A DNA stretch of 64,000 nt from Leptolyngbya sp. 'hensonii' (lineage in GTDB: Bacteria; Cyanobacteriota; Cyanobacteriia; GCF-001939115). The position numbers and the translations under genes were made by a program. Shown here one piece after another: positions 1-9,422 of this stretch. The DNA lies in assembly GCF_001939115.1 (NCBI RefSeq), contig NZ_MQTZ01000046.1, positions 62,001 to 126,000 of the forward strand. The letters are read 5' to 3'. Position 1 is the stretch's first letter. Each line of letters opens with the position of its first letter. The notes below the pieces were generated by a model. It was not told the origin of the DNA. It made no database searches and saw only the letters and a program-made list of their open reading frames with translations.

Positions 1-851
1 TGGGTTGTTTCTGGGGTTCCACTGCCGATCTCGCTGTCTTGAAATTGATAGGTGATATCGCAGATCCGGAGAATGCATTTTCGCTCAGGCAGGTGCAGAT
101 CACACATCTGGACATAGTCCTGAGTTTTATCCTTATGCTGTAATTTGCGCCAGGGACCCAGGTCAATCACTTTCTCAAAAATGGGCAGGCGGCCCTGAAC
201 ACGCTGGGTGACTTCGGACCAGTCAAAAGCGATCGATCCCACTTGATCCTGCTCACTCCGGCAAATAACAACTGGTTGAGCTCCAACTGATTTAAAGTAG
301 CTGACCCGGAAGATCTGAATTTGCTTGATTTCTGCCTGAGAGGCCCAAAGGGTGGGAATGCCAACCTGTTGTAGTTCTTCCCCATAAACGCGCAGTTCCC
401 CGATCGTCCCTGTGCGATAGAGCTGCCAGGTGCGACCTGGTAGTTGTAACTTGGCCACCTGAGGGTCGATCTGCATCACCTTCGCAAAGCCTTGAGCCGC
501 CTGTACTCGGGCTGCCCCGGTAATGGGCTCCAAAATCAAAAACCCGGGCTCAGCATTGAGGGGATCGGCTGCAGCCTCTGCCAGGGCTTGTTTGCGACGA
601 TCTCGGTCCCGTTTGTCAATCCGCTCCAGGCCCTGACGAGCCTGAAGGGCCAGCTTAGGCATAGCCGTGTCGCGCAATAATTGCCGATAGATCTGGGTAG
701 CCCGATCGGGCTTACCCGTTGCCTCCTGTAAGCGGGCTGCATAAAACTGGACCCAGGGATCCTGGGGAGAGTCTTTGAGTAGAGGTTTCAGCAGGTCGGC
801 GACAGTGCGATAGTCTCGACGTTCAAAGGCGGCAGCAATATCGTCGTGCAT
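1..851 (-). CDS. TPR-like cyanobacterial protein, partial (3' end outside window)
   Basis: An uninterrupted reading frame begins at the ATG at 849-851 on the minus strand and runs off the left edge, so only the first 283 or so residues are visible. The start (MHDDIAAAFERRDYRTV) leads into helical TPR-like segments: an AAAFERRDYRTVADLLKPLL helix pair, then a DPWVQFYAARLQEATGKP pair. About residues 75-95 are a charged helix (DKRDRDRRKQALAEAAAD). The remainder is mixed alpha/beta with no motif I can name. Proteins with this N-terminus are common in cyanobacteria and carry only the label tetratricopeptide repeat protein. Function is unknown; the codon pattern and length make it a real gene. Confidence 0.75.
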   Translation of the reverse strand, partial: MHDDIAAAFERRDYRTVADLLKPLLKDSPQDPWVQFYAARLQEATGKPDRATQIYRQLLRDTAMPKLALQARQGLERIDKRDRDRRKQALAEAAADPLNAEPGFLILEPITGAARVQAAQGFAKVMQIDPQVAKLQLPGRTWQLYRTGTIGELRVYGEELQQVGIPTLWASQAEIKQIQIFRVSYFKSVGAQPVVICRSEQDQVGSIAFDWSEVTQRVQGRLPIFEKVIDLGPWRKLQHKDKTQDYVQMCDLHLPERKCILRICDITYQFQDSEIGSGTPETT

Positions 852-927
852 AGGGCAAAGGGTTAATCCTGATCTTCTCAAGTTTCAATCAGCGACCGGC
901 TAGAGACAAGTGGGAGATCCCTTATTT

Positions 928-1066
928 AGGAACGAGAATTAAATAAAGTGTCAAACTCCTGATTGCCCTCACCCCCCTGCCCCCTCTCCCAAATTTGGGA
1001 GAGGGGGAGGGGTTGGGGGTTGGGGGTGAGGGCTGAAGAAATCCAGGTTATTTAATTCCCGTTCCT
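928..1066. repeat. 139-bp palindromic element, copy 1
   Basis: The two ends are near-perfect inverted repeats: AGGAACGAGAATTAAATAA at 928-946 against the complement of 1048-1066 (18 of 19 match). Inside lies a GC-rich palindrome at 965-1033, with arms GCCCTCACCCCC and GGGGGTGAGGGC. A second copy with the same ends and core lies at 14204-14340. No target duplication is visible. It carries no gene. It overlaps the 3' end of rsmE and supplies that gene's last codons and stop. Confidence 0.85.
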
Positions 1067-1796
1067 CAGGATCTGACTCTGATTCTAATCTGGCTGCCAA
1101 AATTGCAAGGGCCGCTAAGGGAGCTGTAACAGCTCGCAAAATGCGTCGGCCCAGGGAAACTGGCTGATAATTGGCCGCGATCGCCTGCGCCACCTCCCTT
1201 TCTGTCCACCCTCCTTCAGGCCCGGTTGCAACAAAAATTGACGATCCCATCTGGGAAGATTGGAGAGATTTCCACAGGTAGGGAATTTTTCCTCGGGCAA
1301 CACAGAAGTACGCCTGATCCCTGGAGGTTCGATGCCCCAGTTCCTGGAGATGGTGGGTCAATGGAATGGGATCTTGCACGATCGGCACAACCTGACGCTC
1401 AGCCTGTTCTGCCGCCTCCTGGGCAATCCGCCGCCACCGATCGACTTTCTGGGCACTGGGCTGCAACAGGGTGCGATCGCTCAACACCGGTATAATCTGG
1501 GCAACCCCCAGTTCCGTGGCCTGTCGCACGACCTCATCAAAGCCGCTGCCTTTGGGCAAAGCACTGACCAGGGTCACCGCAACCAATAATTCATGCTGCA
1601 CAGGGACAATTTCCAGCACCCGGGCCTGCAATTCTCCAGATTGCAACTCCGCTAACCACCATTGTTGAGCAGTGACCGCAATGAAATGTTCTCCTGCCCG
1701 CAACCGCAGCACCCGGCTGAGGTAGTGCTGCTGATCGGCGGTCAAGAGAACATAGGGTGGGTTAAATTGCTCTGGGGCAATGATCAGGCGCTGCAA
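969..1796 (-). CDS. rsmE: 16S rRNA (uracil-1498-N3)-methyltransferase RsmE
   Basis: RsmE methylates U1498 (E. coli numbering) of 16S rRNA in the 30S subunit using S-adenosylmethionine. The sequence has the N-terminal PUA-like part (QHYLSRVLRLRAGEH, about residues 23-38) and the SPOUT knot with the SAM-site motifs VATGPEGGWTEREV and LGRRILRAVTAPLAALA; the usual ETA triplet is VTA here. The start appears to be TTG at 1794-1796, 19 bp after the stop of the barrel gene, suggesting co-transcription. The family core ends near ILAARLESES; the final 35 or so residues (proline-rich) are translated from the palindromic element at 928-1066 and are probably not part of the fold. Confidence 0.9.
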   Translation of the reverse strand: MQRLIIAPEQFNPPYVLLTADQQHYLSRVLRLRAGEHFIAVTAQQWWLAELQSGELQARVLEIVPVQHELLVAVTLVSALPKGSGFDEVVRQATELGVAQIIPVLSDRTLLQPSAQKVDRWRRIAQEAAEQAERQVVPIVQDPIPLTHHLQELGHRTSRDQAYFCVARGKIPYLWKSLQSSQMGSSIFVATGPEGGWTEREVAQAIAANYQPVSLGRRILRAVTAPLAALAILAARLESESDPEERELNNLDFFSPHPQPPTPPPLPNLGEGAGG

Positions 1797-1815
1797 AAGG
1801 GTTTAATCCGTAGGA

Positions 1816-2346
1816 CTAGAATCGATAGCCTAACCCAAGCTGGACACTCAATGCATTAGCAGAGCTGTTCTGGTAAGCATTGATACCATATTTGACATCT
1901 CCGTAGGTCACCACATTCTTGGCGATTTCCGATTCTGCGCCCAGGGTCAGGACGACAGAATCCCGGTTGCCCAGGGGTGTGGTTGAGGTCTGATTCTGAA
2001 CAAACGAGTATCCGACCCCAGTGTAGATGTTGGTGTTTTGGGCCACCGGTAAATCATAGGTCACAGTCGGGATGACGGCACTGTTTTTATCCGTGAACAG
2101 AACTGTTCCCCGCAGGGAAACCGGCACCTGGGGTGCCGCAATCCGTCCCTGAATATTACCGCCAAAAATGGCAGAATCATTACCCTGCCCCCCATTGGTC
2201 AGTCCAAAGGAAGGCCCCACACCGATGTAGCTACCCTCCAGACCTTGAGGCTGGGCTGCAGCGGGTTTCATGGATAAGAACATGGGCGCGATCGCCAGCA
2301 TGGAAAATACAGAAACCGTAGCGAAAAACTTCAGAGAACCTTTCAT
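1816..2346 (-). CDS. secreted beta-barrel-like outer membrane protein
   Basis: A 176-residue protein with a clear signal peptide (MKGSLKFFATVSVFSMLAIAPM, cleavage probably after AAA at about residues 29-31). The mature part is rich in Gly, Ser, Thr and Asn with alternating hydrophobic residues (YIGVGPSFGLTNGG, YTGVGYSFVQNQ, VVLTLGAESEI) and ends in aromatic-plus-Phe (LGLGYRF), the usual C-terminal signature of a beta-barrel strand. This is consistent with a small eight-stranded outer membrane barrel of the OmpA/OmpW type. No catalytic motif. Upstream of rsmE in the same direction with a 19-bp gap. Exact function unknown. Confidence 0.75.
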   Translation of the reverse strand: MKGSLKFFATVSVFSMLAIAPMFLSMKPAAAQPQGLEGSYIGVGPSFGLTNGGQGNDSAIFGGNIQGRIAAPQVPVSLRGTVLFTDKNSAVIPTVTYDLPVAQNTNIYTGVGYSFVQNQTSTTPLGNRDSVVLTLGAESEIAKNVVTYGDVKYGINAYQNSSANALSVQLGLGYRF

Positions 2347-2637
2347 TGTTCTTTCCTCACCTAGTCGATCAAATCACTTGTTGTGGTCTAGTTCCAGGTT
2401 GATCAATCAGCTTCAACGTCTAATTAATCCAGTTGATTACTATCAATTAACCTGTTACAAGTGATTGGACGGAGCGGGTTCCACAGAAGTTCTCAGAAGT
2501 GGGCTCTCTCTAAAGTGGCACAAGCAAATTAAAAATTAAAGATTGAAAATTACCCTGGAACATGCCAGATGCTATTCTATTTTCTCTAGAGCTTTTTTCA
2601 GCCTGGGATTGCTACAAAATTGCCTAATCGACTGCAA

Positions 2638-4806
2638 TTATGCTGCGTTTTGGTGGGTTGGAATTTCAATGAAAAACTGAGTTCCTGCGTTGGGGGTTGA
2701 ATCGCACCATAGCTTACCACCATGCTTCTCTGTCACAATCTGATAGCTGATGGAGAGGCCCATGCCCGTGCCTTTACCAATAGGTTTGGTCGTAAAAAAT
2801 GGGTCGAAGATTTTACTTTTCTGTGCTTCGGTAATGCCAGGACCATTATCACAAAGCTGAATCAGCACCTGAGTAGCACCGACCATTTCCGTTCGAATGG
2901 TTATTACCGGGGTGAAATCAGCCTGCCTGGAAATCACGTCTTCCAGCGCATCGATGCCATTACTTAAGATATTCATGAATACCTGGTTTAGCTGCCCAGC
3001 GTAACATTCAACCAGGGGTAATTCCCCATAAGCTTTGATAATTTCAACTTTGGGCTGGTCTGGTTTTGCTTTCAACCGGTGTTGCAAAATCATCAGCGTA
3101 CTATCCAGGCACTCATGCAAGTCCACTGCTTTCATTTCCGCTTCATCCATGCGAGAGAAAGTCCGCAGGGACGCAACAATCTTCTGAATTCGCTCCGCCC
3201 CAACGCGCATGGAGTTGAGGAGCTTTGGCAGGTCCGCCATCAGGAAATCCAGATCGATCGCATCGGCTTCTGCCTGAATTTCTGGGGCCGGATTCGGATA
3301 GGACACTTGATAAAGCTGTAGCAGTCCGAGTAAGTCTTGGGTGTAATCATTGGCATGTTTCAGGTTGCCATAGATGAAGTTAACCGGGTTATTAATTTCA
3401 TGGGCGACCCCAGCCACTAACTGCCCTAAGCCAGACATTTTCTCGCTCTGGACCAGTTGCATTTGCGTCTGTTGCAGTTCATGGAGAGTTTGTACCAGTT
3501 CCTGGGCTTGTTGCCGGAGTTGGCCTTCCGATCGCTTTAAAGCTGTTTCTGTTTCCTTCCGATCGGTGATATTGAAGGTGGTCCCCACCACCCGGTAGAT
3601 CCAACCCTGATCATTCTTGAGGGGATTCAGGGTTGTGATGAACCAGGTCCTCCGTCCCTGAAAGGTGAGGCACTCCTCATAGGAAATCGTTTCGCCTAAT
3701 TGTAAACAATCCATGTATTTCTGGCGGATCTGAGATCCTTCAACGGGGCCAAAAATATCTTCTGGAGACTTGCCGATCGCCTCTACCGAAAGGATATTCA
3801 AGACTTCTTCGGTAAATCGGTTCCATCCTGCATAACGAAAGTCCCCATCTTCGAGCACATCGATGACAAAAATCTGATGCTCACTGCCTTCGTAGATGCT
3901 GCGCAAAAATAGTTCCTGCTCTTGCAATTGCGCTTTGGCCTGCTTGCGCTCTTGAATTTCCTGCTCCAGAAGGGAGATAGCTTTTCTGAGTTGAGCTGTG
4001 CGTTCCTCTACCTTATATTCCAGGTCCTCATTCAGTTGCTGCAGCGCCATTTCAATCTGTTTGCGATCGCTCACATCCCGCACGATCATCAAGATTTCAT
4101 TCTCACCGCTAGGAACCATGCGCACTTCTTCGTAAACCAGCCTCCCCTCAACGACCAGTTGTTGTTCATAAACCTGCAGGCTTCTCGTCGCCAGGGTGAT
4201 CTGAACATGGCGCAGCATTTCGTCAGCAATGGGTTCAGGCAACACGTCATGGAGGCATTTCCCAGTTGACGCCTGAATTGCAGAGGGTTTGAATGCACCA
4301 TCCAGGGACAAATCGAGGTAAGTTCCATCCGATCGCAGCCGGATCAACAGGTCAGGAATGGCCTCAACTAAAGCACGGCTTGTGGCTTCCCGCTGGCGCA
4401 GGGCTGCTTCAGCCTCCTGGTAATGGCGTTCACTCTCCTCATTTCGAGTTAGACAGCGGATAGAGCCAACAAGAAAGAGATCCTCCAGGTCCCCCCTGAG
4501 CAAGTGACGGTGGATGACAACCGGTAATGGTTCTCCCCGAGGGGTGGTCAACAGTTCCTCTGTCTCGATCGGCAGGCCGGTTGCAAACACCAATTCATCC
4601 CGTTCCCAATTCAGGGGAATCTCTATCAAATCCTCTCGCTGACAGCTCAAGAGATGGCATAAAGCATCGTTGACAAAGACCCAATGATGCTGACGGTCTT
4701 TGACAAAAACTGGTTGGGTCAGGCCATTCAGCAGATTCCACAAAAATGGTTGGGAAAGGAATGCCGGGGAAGGAAGGTTTAAGGTTTGAGACTGGGGGTT
4801 GATCAT
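2638..4806 (-). CDS. PAS-PAS-PAS sensor histidine kinase
   Basis: A 722-residue soluble-looking kinase with no signal peptide or membrane helix. Order: PAS at about 25-115, PAS at 140-250, a coiled coil at 250-300, PAS at 300-425, a second coil at 425-455, HisKA with phospho-acceptor His469 in LVAGVAHEINNPVNF, and HATPase with N box NGIDAL, G1 box DNGPGI and G2 box GKGTGMGLSIS. The H-box and the HEINNPVNFIYGNL context are typical of cyanobacterial cytosolic kinases. No receiver or regulator gene is adjacent, so it is an orphan kinase whose ligand and partner cannot be inferred. Confidence 0.9.
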   Translation of the reverse strand: MINPQSQTLNLPSPAFLSQPFLWNLLNGLTQPVFVKDRQHHWVFVNDALCHLLSCQREDLIEIPLNWERDELVFATGLPIETEELLTTPRGEPLPVVIHRHLLRGDLEDLFLVGSIRCLTRNEESERHYQEAEAALRQREATSRALVEAIPDLLIRLRSDGTYLDLSLDGAFKPSAIQASTGKCLHDVLPEPIADEMLRHVQITLATRSLQVYEQQLVVEGRLVYEEVRMVPSGENEILMIVRDVSDRKQIEMALQQLNEDLEYKVEERTAQLRKAISLLEQEIQERKQAKAQLQEQELFLRSIYEGSEHQIFVIDVLEDGDFRYAGWNRFTEEVLNILSVEAIGKSPEDIFGPVEGSQIRQKYMDCLQLGETISYEECLTFQGRRTWFITTLNPLKNDQGWIYRVVGTTFNITDRKETETALKRSEGQLRQQAQELVQTLHELQQTQMQLVQSEKMSGLGQLVAGVAHEINNPVNFIYGNLKHANDYTQDLLGLLQLYQVSYPNPAPEIQAEADAIDLDFLMADLPKLLNSMRVGAERIQKIVASLRTFSRMDEAEMKAVDLHECLDSTLMILQHRLKAKPDQPKVEIIKAYGELPLVECYAGQLNQVFMNILSNGIDALEDVISRQADFTPVITIRTEMVGATQVLIQLCDNGPGITEAQKSKIFDPFFTTKPIGKGTGMGLSISYQIVTEKHGGKLWCDSTPNAGTQFFIEIPTHQNAA

Positions 4807-4961
4807 AGAGCAGCTCTTCTCTCAGCAACATGGATCAGCAAAGATCCCGCTCACAACTCTGTAGCACCCCTAGTCTTCCCAGAATTTTCCTCTAAAGAAA
4901 CCTCATCAATCTAAAGTCAGAAAATGGTGATTTTTTAGGCTGACCCCCAATTCCCTGGATC

Positions 4962-5714
4962 TTAGAACAGGAAAGGTACCAGGTACTGGGCCAGGGGAGC
5001 CAGGATATTCATCAGGCCACCCCCTTCCGGCGGGGGATCATTTTTCCCGGTGACGGTATTGACAAAGTTTATAGCCACTTTATAGCCCACGTCATCTCCC
5101 TGGGATTGATACAGTTGAGCGGCCAGGTAAGCGTCCTCTACGGCTCCCCGTCTGTCGTTCAAACGCAGGCGAGACCCTGCTCGTCCTAAATAAGCCGAGG
5201 CAAAATTCTTGTCCAGACTAATTGCCCGATTGAAGCTGTCGATCGCCAGGGATGGATCGCCTTTCAGATAGTCTTCCATCGCCCACTGATAATAGCTTTG
5301 AGCGTTTCCAGGTAGTCCTTCTGTTTTTCTGACATTGGCATTGACCAGAATCGTCTGTTCCAGGTTGGCCCCCACCAGATAGGCATCTCGCAGATCGGCA
5401 CCTGTCAGGTCTGCTCCTTTCAGATTTGCCCCACTCAAGTTCACGCCTACCAGGTTAGCCCCCCGTAAATCAGCGCCACTGAGGTCAGCGCCACTGAGGT
5501 CAGCCCGACTTAAGTTGGCCTGCATCAAGTTGGCTCCCCGTAAATTAACCTGCAACAATTTGGCATAAACCAGACCAGCCCGGCTTAAATCGCACTTGGG
5601 ACATTGGCGGGTGGAGAGCAACTGTTGTAAGTGATTAGGATTCTCAGCTCTCACAGGATTTTGCAACCAGAAAAAAGATAATAGTCCTAAACCAATCAGA
5701 GTCTTCAACATCAT
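4962..5714 (-). CDS. secreted pentapeptide-repeat/TPR protein
   Basis: A 250-residue protein. A signal peptide ([25 protein letters not shown]) is followed by a CPKCDL motif at about 38-43, then about 15 consecutive A(D/N)LXX pentapeptides (residues 45-130) forming a right-handed quadrilateral helix, then two TPR-like units (about 140-215: [26 protein letters not shown] and [21 protein letters not shown]). The CPKC/DLSXAXL start is a recurrent cap in cyanobacterial lumenal or periplasmic pentapeptide proteins. It is probably a scaffold or lumenal protein; no enzymatic residues are visible. Confidence 0.85.
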   Translation of the reverse strand: MMLKTLIGLGLLSFFWLQNPVRAENPNHLQQLLSTRQCPKCDLSRAGLVYAKLLQVNLRGANLMQANLSRADLSGADLSGADLRGANLVGVNLSGANLKGADLTGADLRDAYLVGANLEQTILVNANVRKTEGLPGNAQSYYQWAMEDYLKGDPSLAIDSFNRAISLDKNFASAYLGRAGSRLRLNDRRGAVEDAYLAAQLYQSQGDDVGYKVAINFVNTVTGKNDPPPEGGGLMNILAPLAQYLVPFLF

Positions 5715-5856
5715 GGCTACCCTCCTACCCAGGCAAGTTAGTACAAATTGGATTCACGATCGTGACCGACGCTTTTTGCTTGGACGTTGGATGTAACGCC
5801 ACTAGCGCATTCTGAGTCGATATAAACCCCTGCATTCAAGCACAAATCTTGGAAAA

Positions 5857-6189
5857 ATGTCCACTTATGACAGGATTTATGATATTGTGCGCCAGATTCC
5901 TCCGGGTCAGGTGGCAACCTATGGCCAGATTGCGGAACTGGCCAATTTGTTTGGCAAAGCTCGTCTGGTCGGCTATGCCCTGTATCAGGTGGCCCCAGAA
6001 GACACCGATATCCCCTGGCATCGGGTGATCAACGCCAAGGGAGAGATTTCTCAGTCGCCGCACCGCAACGGCAGTGATGCCTGGCAGCGATCGCTCCTGG
6101 AGCAGGAGGGAGTTCAGTTTGGCCCCGATCACAAAATCAACCTGCGAGACTATCGCTGGCAACCCGATCGGTCTGTTATGGATGCTTGA
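5857..6189 (+). CDS. alkyltransferase-like protein (ATL, MGMT family)
   Basis: A 110-residue homologue of the C-terminal DNA-binding domain of O6-alkylguanine-DNA alkyltransferase. It has the helix-turn-helix with PPGQVATYGQIAELA, the YALYQVA loop and the active-site segment. The reactive Cys of PCHRV is replaced by Trp (PWHRVINAKGEIS), the hallmark of ATL proteins, which bind O6-alkylguanine and hand the lesion to nucleotide excision repair rather than reversing it. Its 3' end overlaps the convergent SRPBCC gene by 14 bp. An ATG at 5857 gives the full domain. Confidence 0.9.
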   Translation: MSTYDRIYDIVRQIPPGQVATYGQIAELANLFGKARLVGYALYQVAPEDTDIPWHRVINAKGEISQSPHRNGSDAWQRSLLEQEGVQFGPDHKINLRDYRWQPDRSVMDA

Positions 6190-6625
6190 TTGACTCTGCC
6201 ACTTGCTTAAGGCGTTGCAATTGAGCCTGCATATCCGCCCTTGTCCAGCTTGCGGCAAACTGATTGAAGCCAAAACGGACCAGGGGATTGGGAATCTCAA
6301 ATTCAAAGCAGTTGACCAGGAGAGTGCCCTCGGTGTTAGGGCGGCATTCCCAGCGATCGCGGCCATGGAAAAACCCTTCAAACCCCCACACGACCACCCC
6401 CGGTTCCCGTTCCACCACCACACTCTTCAGGGTGGGGCGGAGCAGGGGGATCTGGATGATGAAGCGACTCTCCCCTCCGATATCGGTGTTCCAATCCCCC
6501 ACAGGCTCGCAGCGCAGGGCCGGATTTAACCAACGGTGCATGAAGGTAAGATCAGTGATGCACCGTTCCACGATCGTGGCGTTGGCCTGAATTTGGATCG
6601 ATTGCTCAAAAACCTGGGCTGTCAC
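6176..6625 (-). CDS. SRPBCC-family (START-like) protein
   Basis: A 149-residue single-domain protein with the SRPBCC/polyketide cyclase-like layout: an N-terminal strand (FEQSIQIQANATIVERCITD), a helix with HRWLNPALRC, antiparallel strands (GGESRFIIQIPLLRPTLKSVVVEREPG) and a long C-terminal helix (RADMQAQLQRLKQVAESI). The start is GTG at 6623-6625, 3 bp after the hemB stop, so it is almost certainly co-transcribed with hemB. Ligand unknown; a lipid, pigment or tetrapyrrole is possible only by context. Its 3' end overlaps the ATL gene on the other strand. Confidence 0.75.
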   Translation of the reverse strand: MTAQVFEQSIQIQANATIVERCITDLTFMHRWLNPALRCEPVGDWNTDIGGESRFIIQIPLLRPTLKSVVVEREPGVVVWGFEGFFHGRDRWECRPNTEGTLLVNCFEFEIPNPLVRFGFNQFAASWTRADMQAQLQRLKQVAESIKHP

Positions 6626-6628
6626 GAA

Positions 6629-7612
6629 TCAGACTCCCAGCCAGCGGGCAACGTCCTTGGCGTGATAGGTCAAAATCAGATCGGTGCCAGCCCGCTTGAG
6701 GCTGGTCAGGGTTTCCAGAACAACCCGTTGTTCATCAATCCAACCATTCAGGGCGGCTGCCTTCACCATGGCATACTCCCCAGAGACGTTGTAGGCGGCG
6801 AGGGGTAGATTCGTGGCTTCCTTGATCCGGTAGATGATGTCCATGTAGGCAAGGGCCGGTTTGACCATCAGCATATCAGCTCCTTCGGCCACATCCAGGG
6901 CAATTTCTTTCAGGGCTTCACGGGCGTTGCCGGGGTCCATTTGATAGGTGCGGCGATCGCCAAACTGAGGCGCGGAATCGGCAGCATCCCGGAAGGGACC
7001 ATAATAGGCGGAGGCATACTTGGCGGCGTAGGACAGAATCGGAATGTCTTGATGCCCTGCTTCATCTAACCCGGCTCGGATCGCCTGAACGAACCCATCC
7101 ATCATGCCTGATGGGGCAATAATATCGGCACCGGCCTGGACCTGGGAAACAGCAGTCTTCTTCAACAACTCCAGGGTGGGATCATTGAGCACTCGCCCGG
7201 TCAGATCCCCAACCTGCAGGTAACCGCAGTGGCCATGGGAGGTGTACTCACAGAGGCAGGTGTCGGCAATGATGACCAGATCTGGAACAGCCTCTTTAAC
7301 AGCGGTGGCGGCCAGTTGGACAATGCCATGATCGTGCCATGCACCCGTGGCGTCCATGTCTTTGGTTTCCGGAATGCCAAACAGGATAATAGCCGGAATG
7401 CCTAGGTCGTAAACCTCTTTGGCTTCTTCCACAATTTTATCCACCGAAAGTTGGTAGACTCCCGGCATCGATTTAACTTCCTGGGCAAAACCCTCGCCGG
7501 GTACAGCAAACAGAGGATAAATCAGATCACTCAGGTTTAGAACCGTTTCACTGACCATCCGGCGGATTTGGGGATGTTGGCGCAGGCGGCGAGGACGATG
7601 GATTGGAAACAT
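6629..7612 (-). CDS. hemB: porphobilinogen synthase (delta-aminolevulinate dehydratase)
   Basis: HemB condenses two 5-aminolevulinate molecules to porphobilinogen in the common path to chlorophyll, haem, bilins and cobalamin. The 327-residue length is typical. Visible are the metal-site cysteines in [14 protein letters not shown], the first Schiff-base lysine in [17 protein letters not shown], the allosteric/aspartate region QMDPGN, and the second catalytic lysine in [12 protein letters not shown]. It starts at the ATG at 7610-7612 and is followed after 3 bp by the SRPBCC gene. Confidence 0.97.
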   Translation of the reverse strand: MFPIHRPRRLRQHPQIRRMVSETVLNLSDLIYPLFAVPGEGFAQEVKSMPGVYQLSVDKIVEEAKEVYDLGIPAIILFGIPETKDMDATGAWHDHGIVQLAATAVKEAVPDLVIIADTCLCEYTSHGHCGYLQVGDLTGRVLNDPTLELLKKTAVSQVQAGADIIAPSGMMDGFVQAIRAGLDEAGHQDIPILSYAAKYASAYYGPFRDAADSAPQFGDRRTYQMDPGNAREALKEIALDVAEGADMLMVKPALAYMDIIYRIKEATNLPLAAYNVSGEYAMVKAAALNGWIDEQRVVLETLTSLKRAGTDLILTYHAKDVARWLGV

Positions 7613-7704
7613 AGCGCTTTACAAAAACTTTTCATTCAGGATTCAGTTTATCGCTCTGGGCGTACCGGACGAGCGATCGTGAGGTAACGTTCTGTAACAC
7701 AACA

Positions 7705-7733
7705 ATCAAGCCACTGACAGGCAGTGGCTTGAT
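7705..7733 (-). terminator. 12-bp stem hairpin after rpmA
   Basis: ATCAAGCCACTG (7705-7716) pairs perfectly with CAGTGGCTTGAT (7722-7733) around a 5-nt loop. It lies 100 bp past the rpmA stop and before hemB, both on the minus strand. There is only a weak T-rich stretch downstream (TGTTGTGTT), so it may be an intrinsic terminator or an RNA-stabilising stem. Confidence 0.55.
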
Positions 7734-7834
7734 CACAATTCCATGGGCGGATATTTAGTTCCAGATCCTGACTGACAACCTCGAAAAACAGGCGGGAACC
7801 TTATAGGGAAAGTCCCTGCGGTTCCGGATCAGTT

Positions 7835-8128
7835 CTAAGCAGAAGCAGTAGCCAGTTCTGCTGCAGGTGCAGCAGTTGGAGGATAGACACTCACTTTCTT
7901 GCCATTCTTGCCTCTGCGTTCAAAGGTAACCACCCCATCAACCAGGGCAAACAGGGTATCGTCACTTCCGCGACCCACATTATTGCCGGGATGGAACTTG
8001 GTGCCCCGCTGCCGCACCAGGATATTACCTGCCTTGACCACCTGACCCCCGAAACGCTTTACCCCCAGGCGTTGAGCGTTGGAGTCGCGACCGTTTCTTG
8101 TACTCCCTGTCCCTTTCTTATGAGCCAT
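7835..8128 (-). CDS. rpmA: 50S ribosomal protein L27
   Basis: A 97-residue L27. The N-terminus [20 protein letters not shown], the GVKRFGGQ and [11 protein letters not shown] blocks and the [10 protein letters not shown] segment are diagnostic. L27 sits at the peptidyl-transferase centre with its N-terminal tail near the A and P sites. The start at 8126-8128 is preceded by a good purine-rich site (AGAGAGG). It follows rplU by 61 bp; rplU-rpmA is a common bacterial operon. The C-terminus carries a short Ala/Pro-rich tail. Confidence 0.97.
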   Translation of the reverse strand: MAHKKGTGSTRNGRDSNAQRLGVKRFGGQVVKAGNILVRQRGTKFHPGNNVGRGSDDTLFALVDGVVTFERRGKNGKKVSVYPPTAAPAAELATASA

Positions 8129-8189
8129 GTTGTGCCTCTCTTGCGTCTACCTATTTATTACTTATCGGCTTTGGGCTGGCTGAAACGGC

Positions 8190-8591
8190 CTATGCCTCTG
8201 TAGCTTCGTCTGATTCGACAACGACTTCTGCTTTGACTCCGGGTGCAGACTGCTCTGTGCCCGCCAGCGTCACCCCATTCAACGTAATAGAATCAATCAT
8301 CAGCCGAGTCAGTTCCTGACGATGGCCCTGCTTCTTACGAGTTTTCTTTTTGGGCTTCATTTTGTAGACAATGATCTTGCGGCCTCGCAGATGACGCAAG
8401 ATAGTCCCCTCAACCGTAGCCCCCTCAACTAGAGGTTGGCCGATCGTGACCTGCCCGTCATTCTGAACCAGCAACACTTTGCTGATCGTATAGGTGGATT
8501 CTGGATCACTGGCAAGGCGGTCTACATCGTAGAAACGACCAGGTTCTACCCGGAGTTGTTTCCCACCTGTTTCAATAATTGCGTAGGTCAT
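8190..8591 (-). CDS. rplU: 50S ribosomal protein L21
   Basis: A 133-residue L21. [24 protein letters not shown] at the start and [16 protein letters not shown] toward the end (the signature RNA-binding stretch) identify it. The usual length is about 103 residues, so the last 25-30 residues ([27 protein letters not shown]) are an acidic extension of the sort seen in cyanobacterial and plastid L21. First gene of the rplU-rpmA unit. Confidence 0.96.
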   Translation of the reverse strand: MTYAIIETGGKQLRVEPGRFYDVDRLASDPESTYTISKVLLVQNDGQVTIGQPLVEGATVEGTILRHLRGRKIIVYKMKPKKKTRKKQGHRQELTRLMIDSITLNGVTLAGTEQSAPGVKAEVVVESDEATEA

Positions 8592-9035
8592 ACTGTCTCC
8601 TAAAAACTGCCGTACAGGTGCTCTGGCTCACTAAAAATTACAGATTCTGAGGGAAACCTGTGATCTTAAACAGCTTTCACCAGTGAACTTGCATACCTGG
8701 TCCGAGCAAATGAATGCGCGATCTACTATTTTTCTACCAGGGTCCTCAGGTTGTCAAGTCAGCATTTCTTATTTTTGGGGGAAACTGGTTAAGCTGCCTA
8801 TATCAGTGGGTCGGGAGGCTTGAGCTTTGCCCAACTTCGCGGGGGGATGGGATAGGAGCCGTTCCTGGAATGATCTTGAGACTGGGAATGTGGCCTGCCG
8901 CACAGTTTTTTGAAAAAAATGTGAAATAAGTAAATCCACGGATAGATGCATTGCAGATTCTGGGGGTATTTGAATATTCTGTAAAGAGGGGTGTGGATTC
9001 GATAAAGCTTTTATTTAGTTTCACGATTTAATCAG
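8592..9035. other. non-coding divergent region, rplU to BON-like gene
   Basis: A 444-bp stretch between two divergent genes. On the minus strand a TTGACA (complement of 8752-8757) lies about 160 bp ahead of rplU with a weak TAGAAA 15 bp further on, a possible rplU promoter with a long 5' leader. The right part (8890-9030) is AT-rich and probably holds the promoter of the plus-strand gene. I see no RNA gene or repeat. Confidence 0.4.
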
Positions 9036-9047
9036 GTGGTCAGCTCC

Positions 9048-9410
9048 ATGGAATTTGTGCATCAACCCGTTCAATGGGAGAGTTTCCCAAAAGTTGGAAC
9101 TCCGTTAACTGGTGTCTTACCAGAGCAACCAATATGGACGCCTCTGTTTACTGCCATTCCGCCTGAGCGGGTGGGATTAAATGGGGAATATGATTATGAA
9201 GGTCTGGCCAAGAGGGTTGCGGCTCAACTTCACCAATCTCTCAAGGCTGAGGATATCTGTGATTTACAAGTGTTACAGCGGGGCAAGGTAGTCATTCTGA
9301 AAGGGATTGTTCCCAATGAGATCGTACTGCAGCAGGTGATCGAGGTCGCCAGCCAGGTGAGCGGAGCCACTGCCGTAGAGATTGGTCGGGTCGCCTTCCC
9401 AAATGCCTAA
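9048..9410 (+). CDS. small BON-domain-like protein
   Basis: A 120-residue protein starting at the ATG at 9048, preceded by AGGTGG as a plausible ribosome-binding site; a GTG at 9036 in frame would add four residues. Residues 1-45 are proline-rich and irregular (PEQPIWTPLFTAIPPERVG). Residues 50-118 have the alpha-beta pattern of a BON domain: a helix (YDYEGLAKRVAAQLHQSL), strands ICDLQVLQRGKVVILKGIV, a helix (NEIVLQQVIEVASQV), and a final strand TAVEIGRVAF. BON domains bind phospholipid or other surfaces. No signal peptide. Function unknown. Confidence 0.7.
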   Translation: MEFVHQPVQWESFPKVGTPLTGVLPEQPIWTPLFTAIPPERVGLNGEYDYEGLAKRVAAQLHQSLKAEDICDLQVLQRGKVVILKGIVPNEIVLQQVIEVASQVSGATAVEIGRVAFPNA

Positions 9411-9422
9411 CCCCTGGGACAG

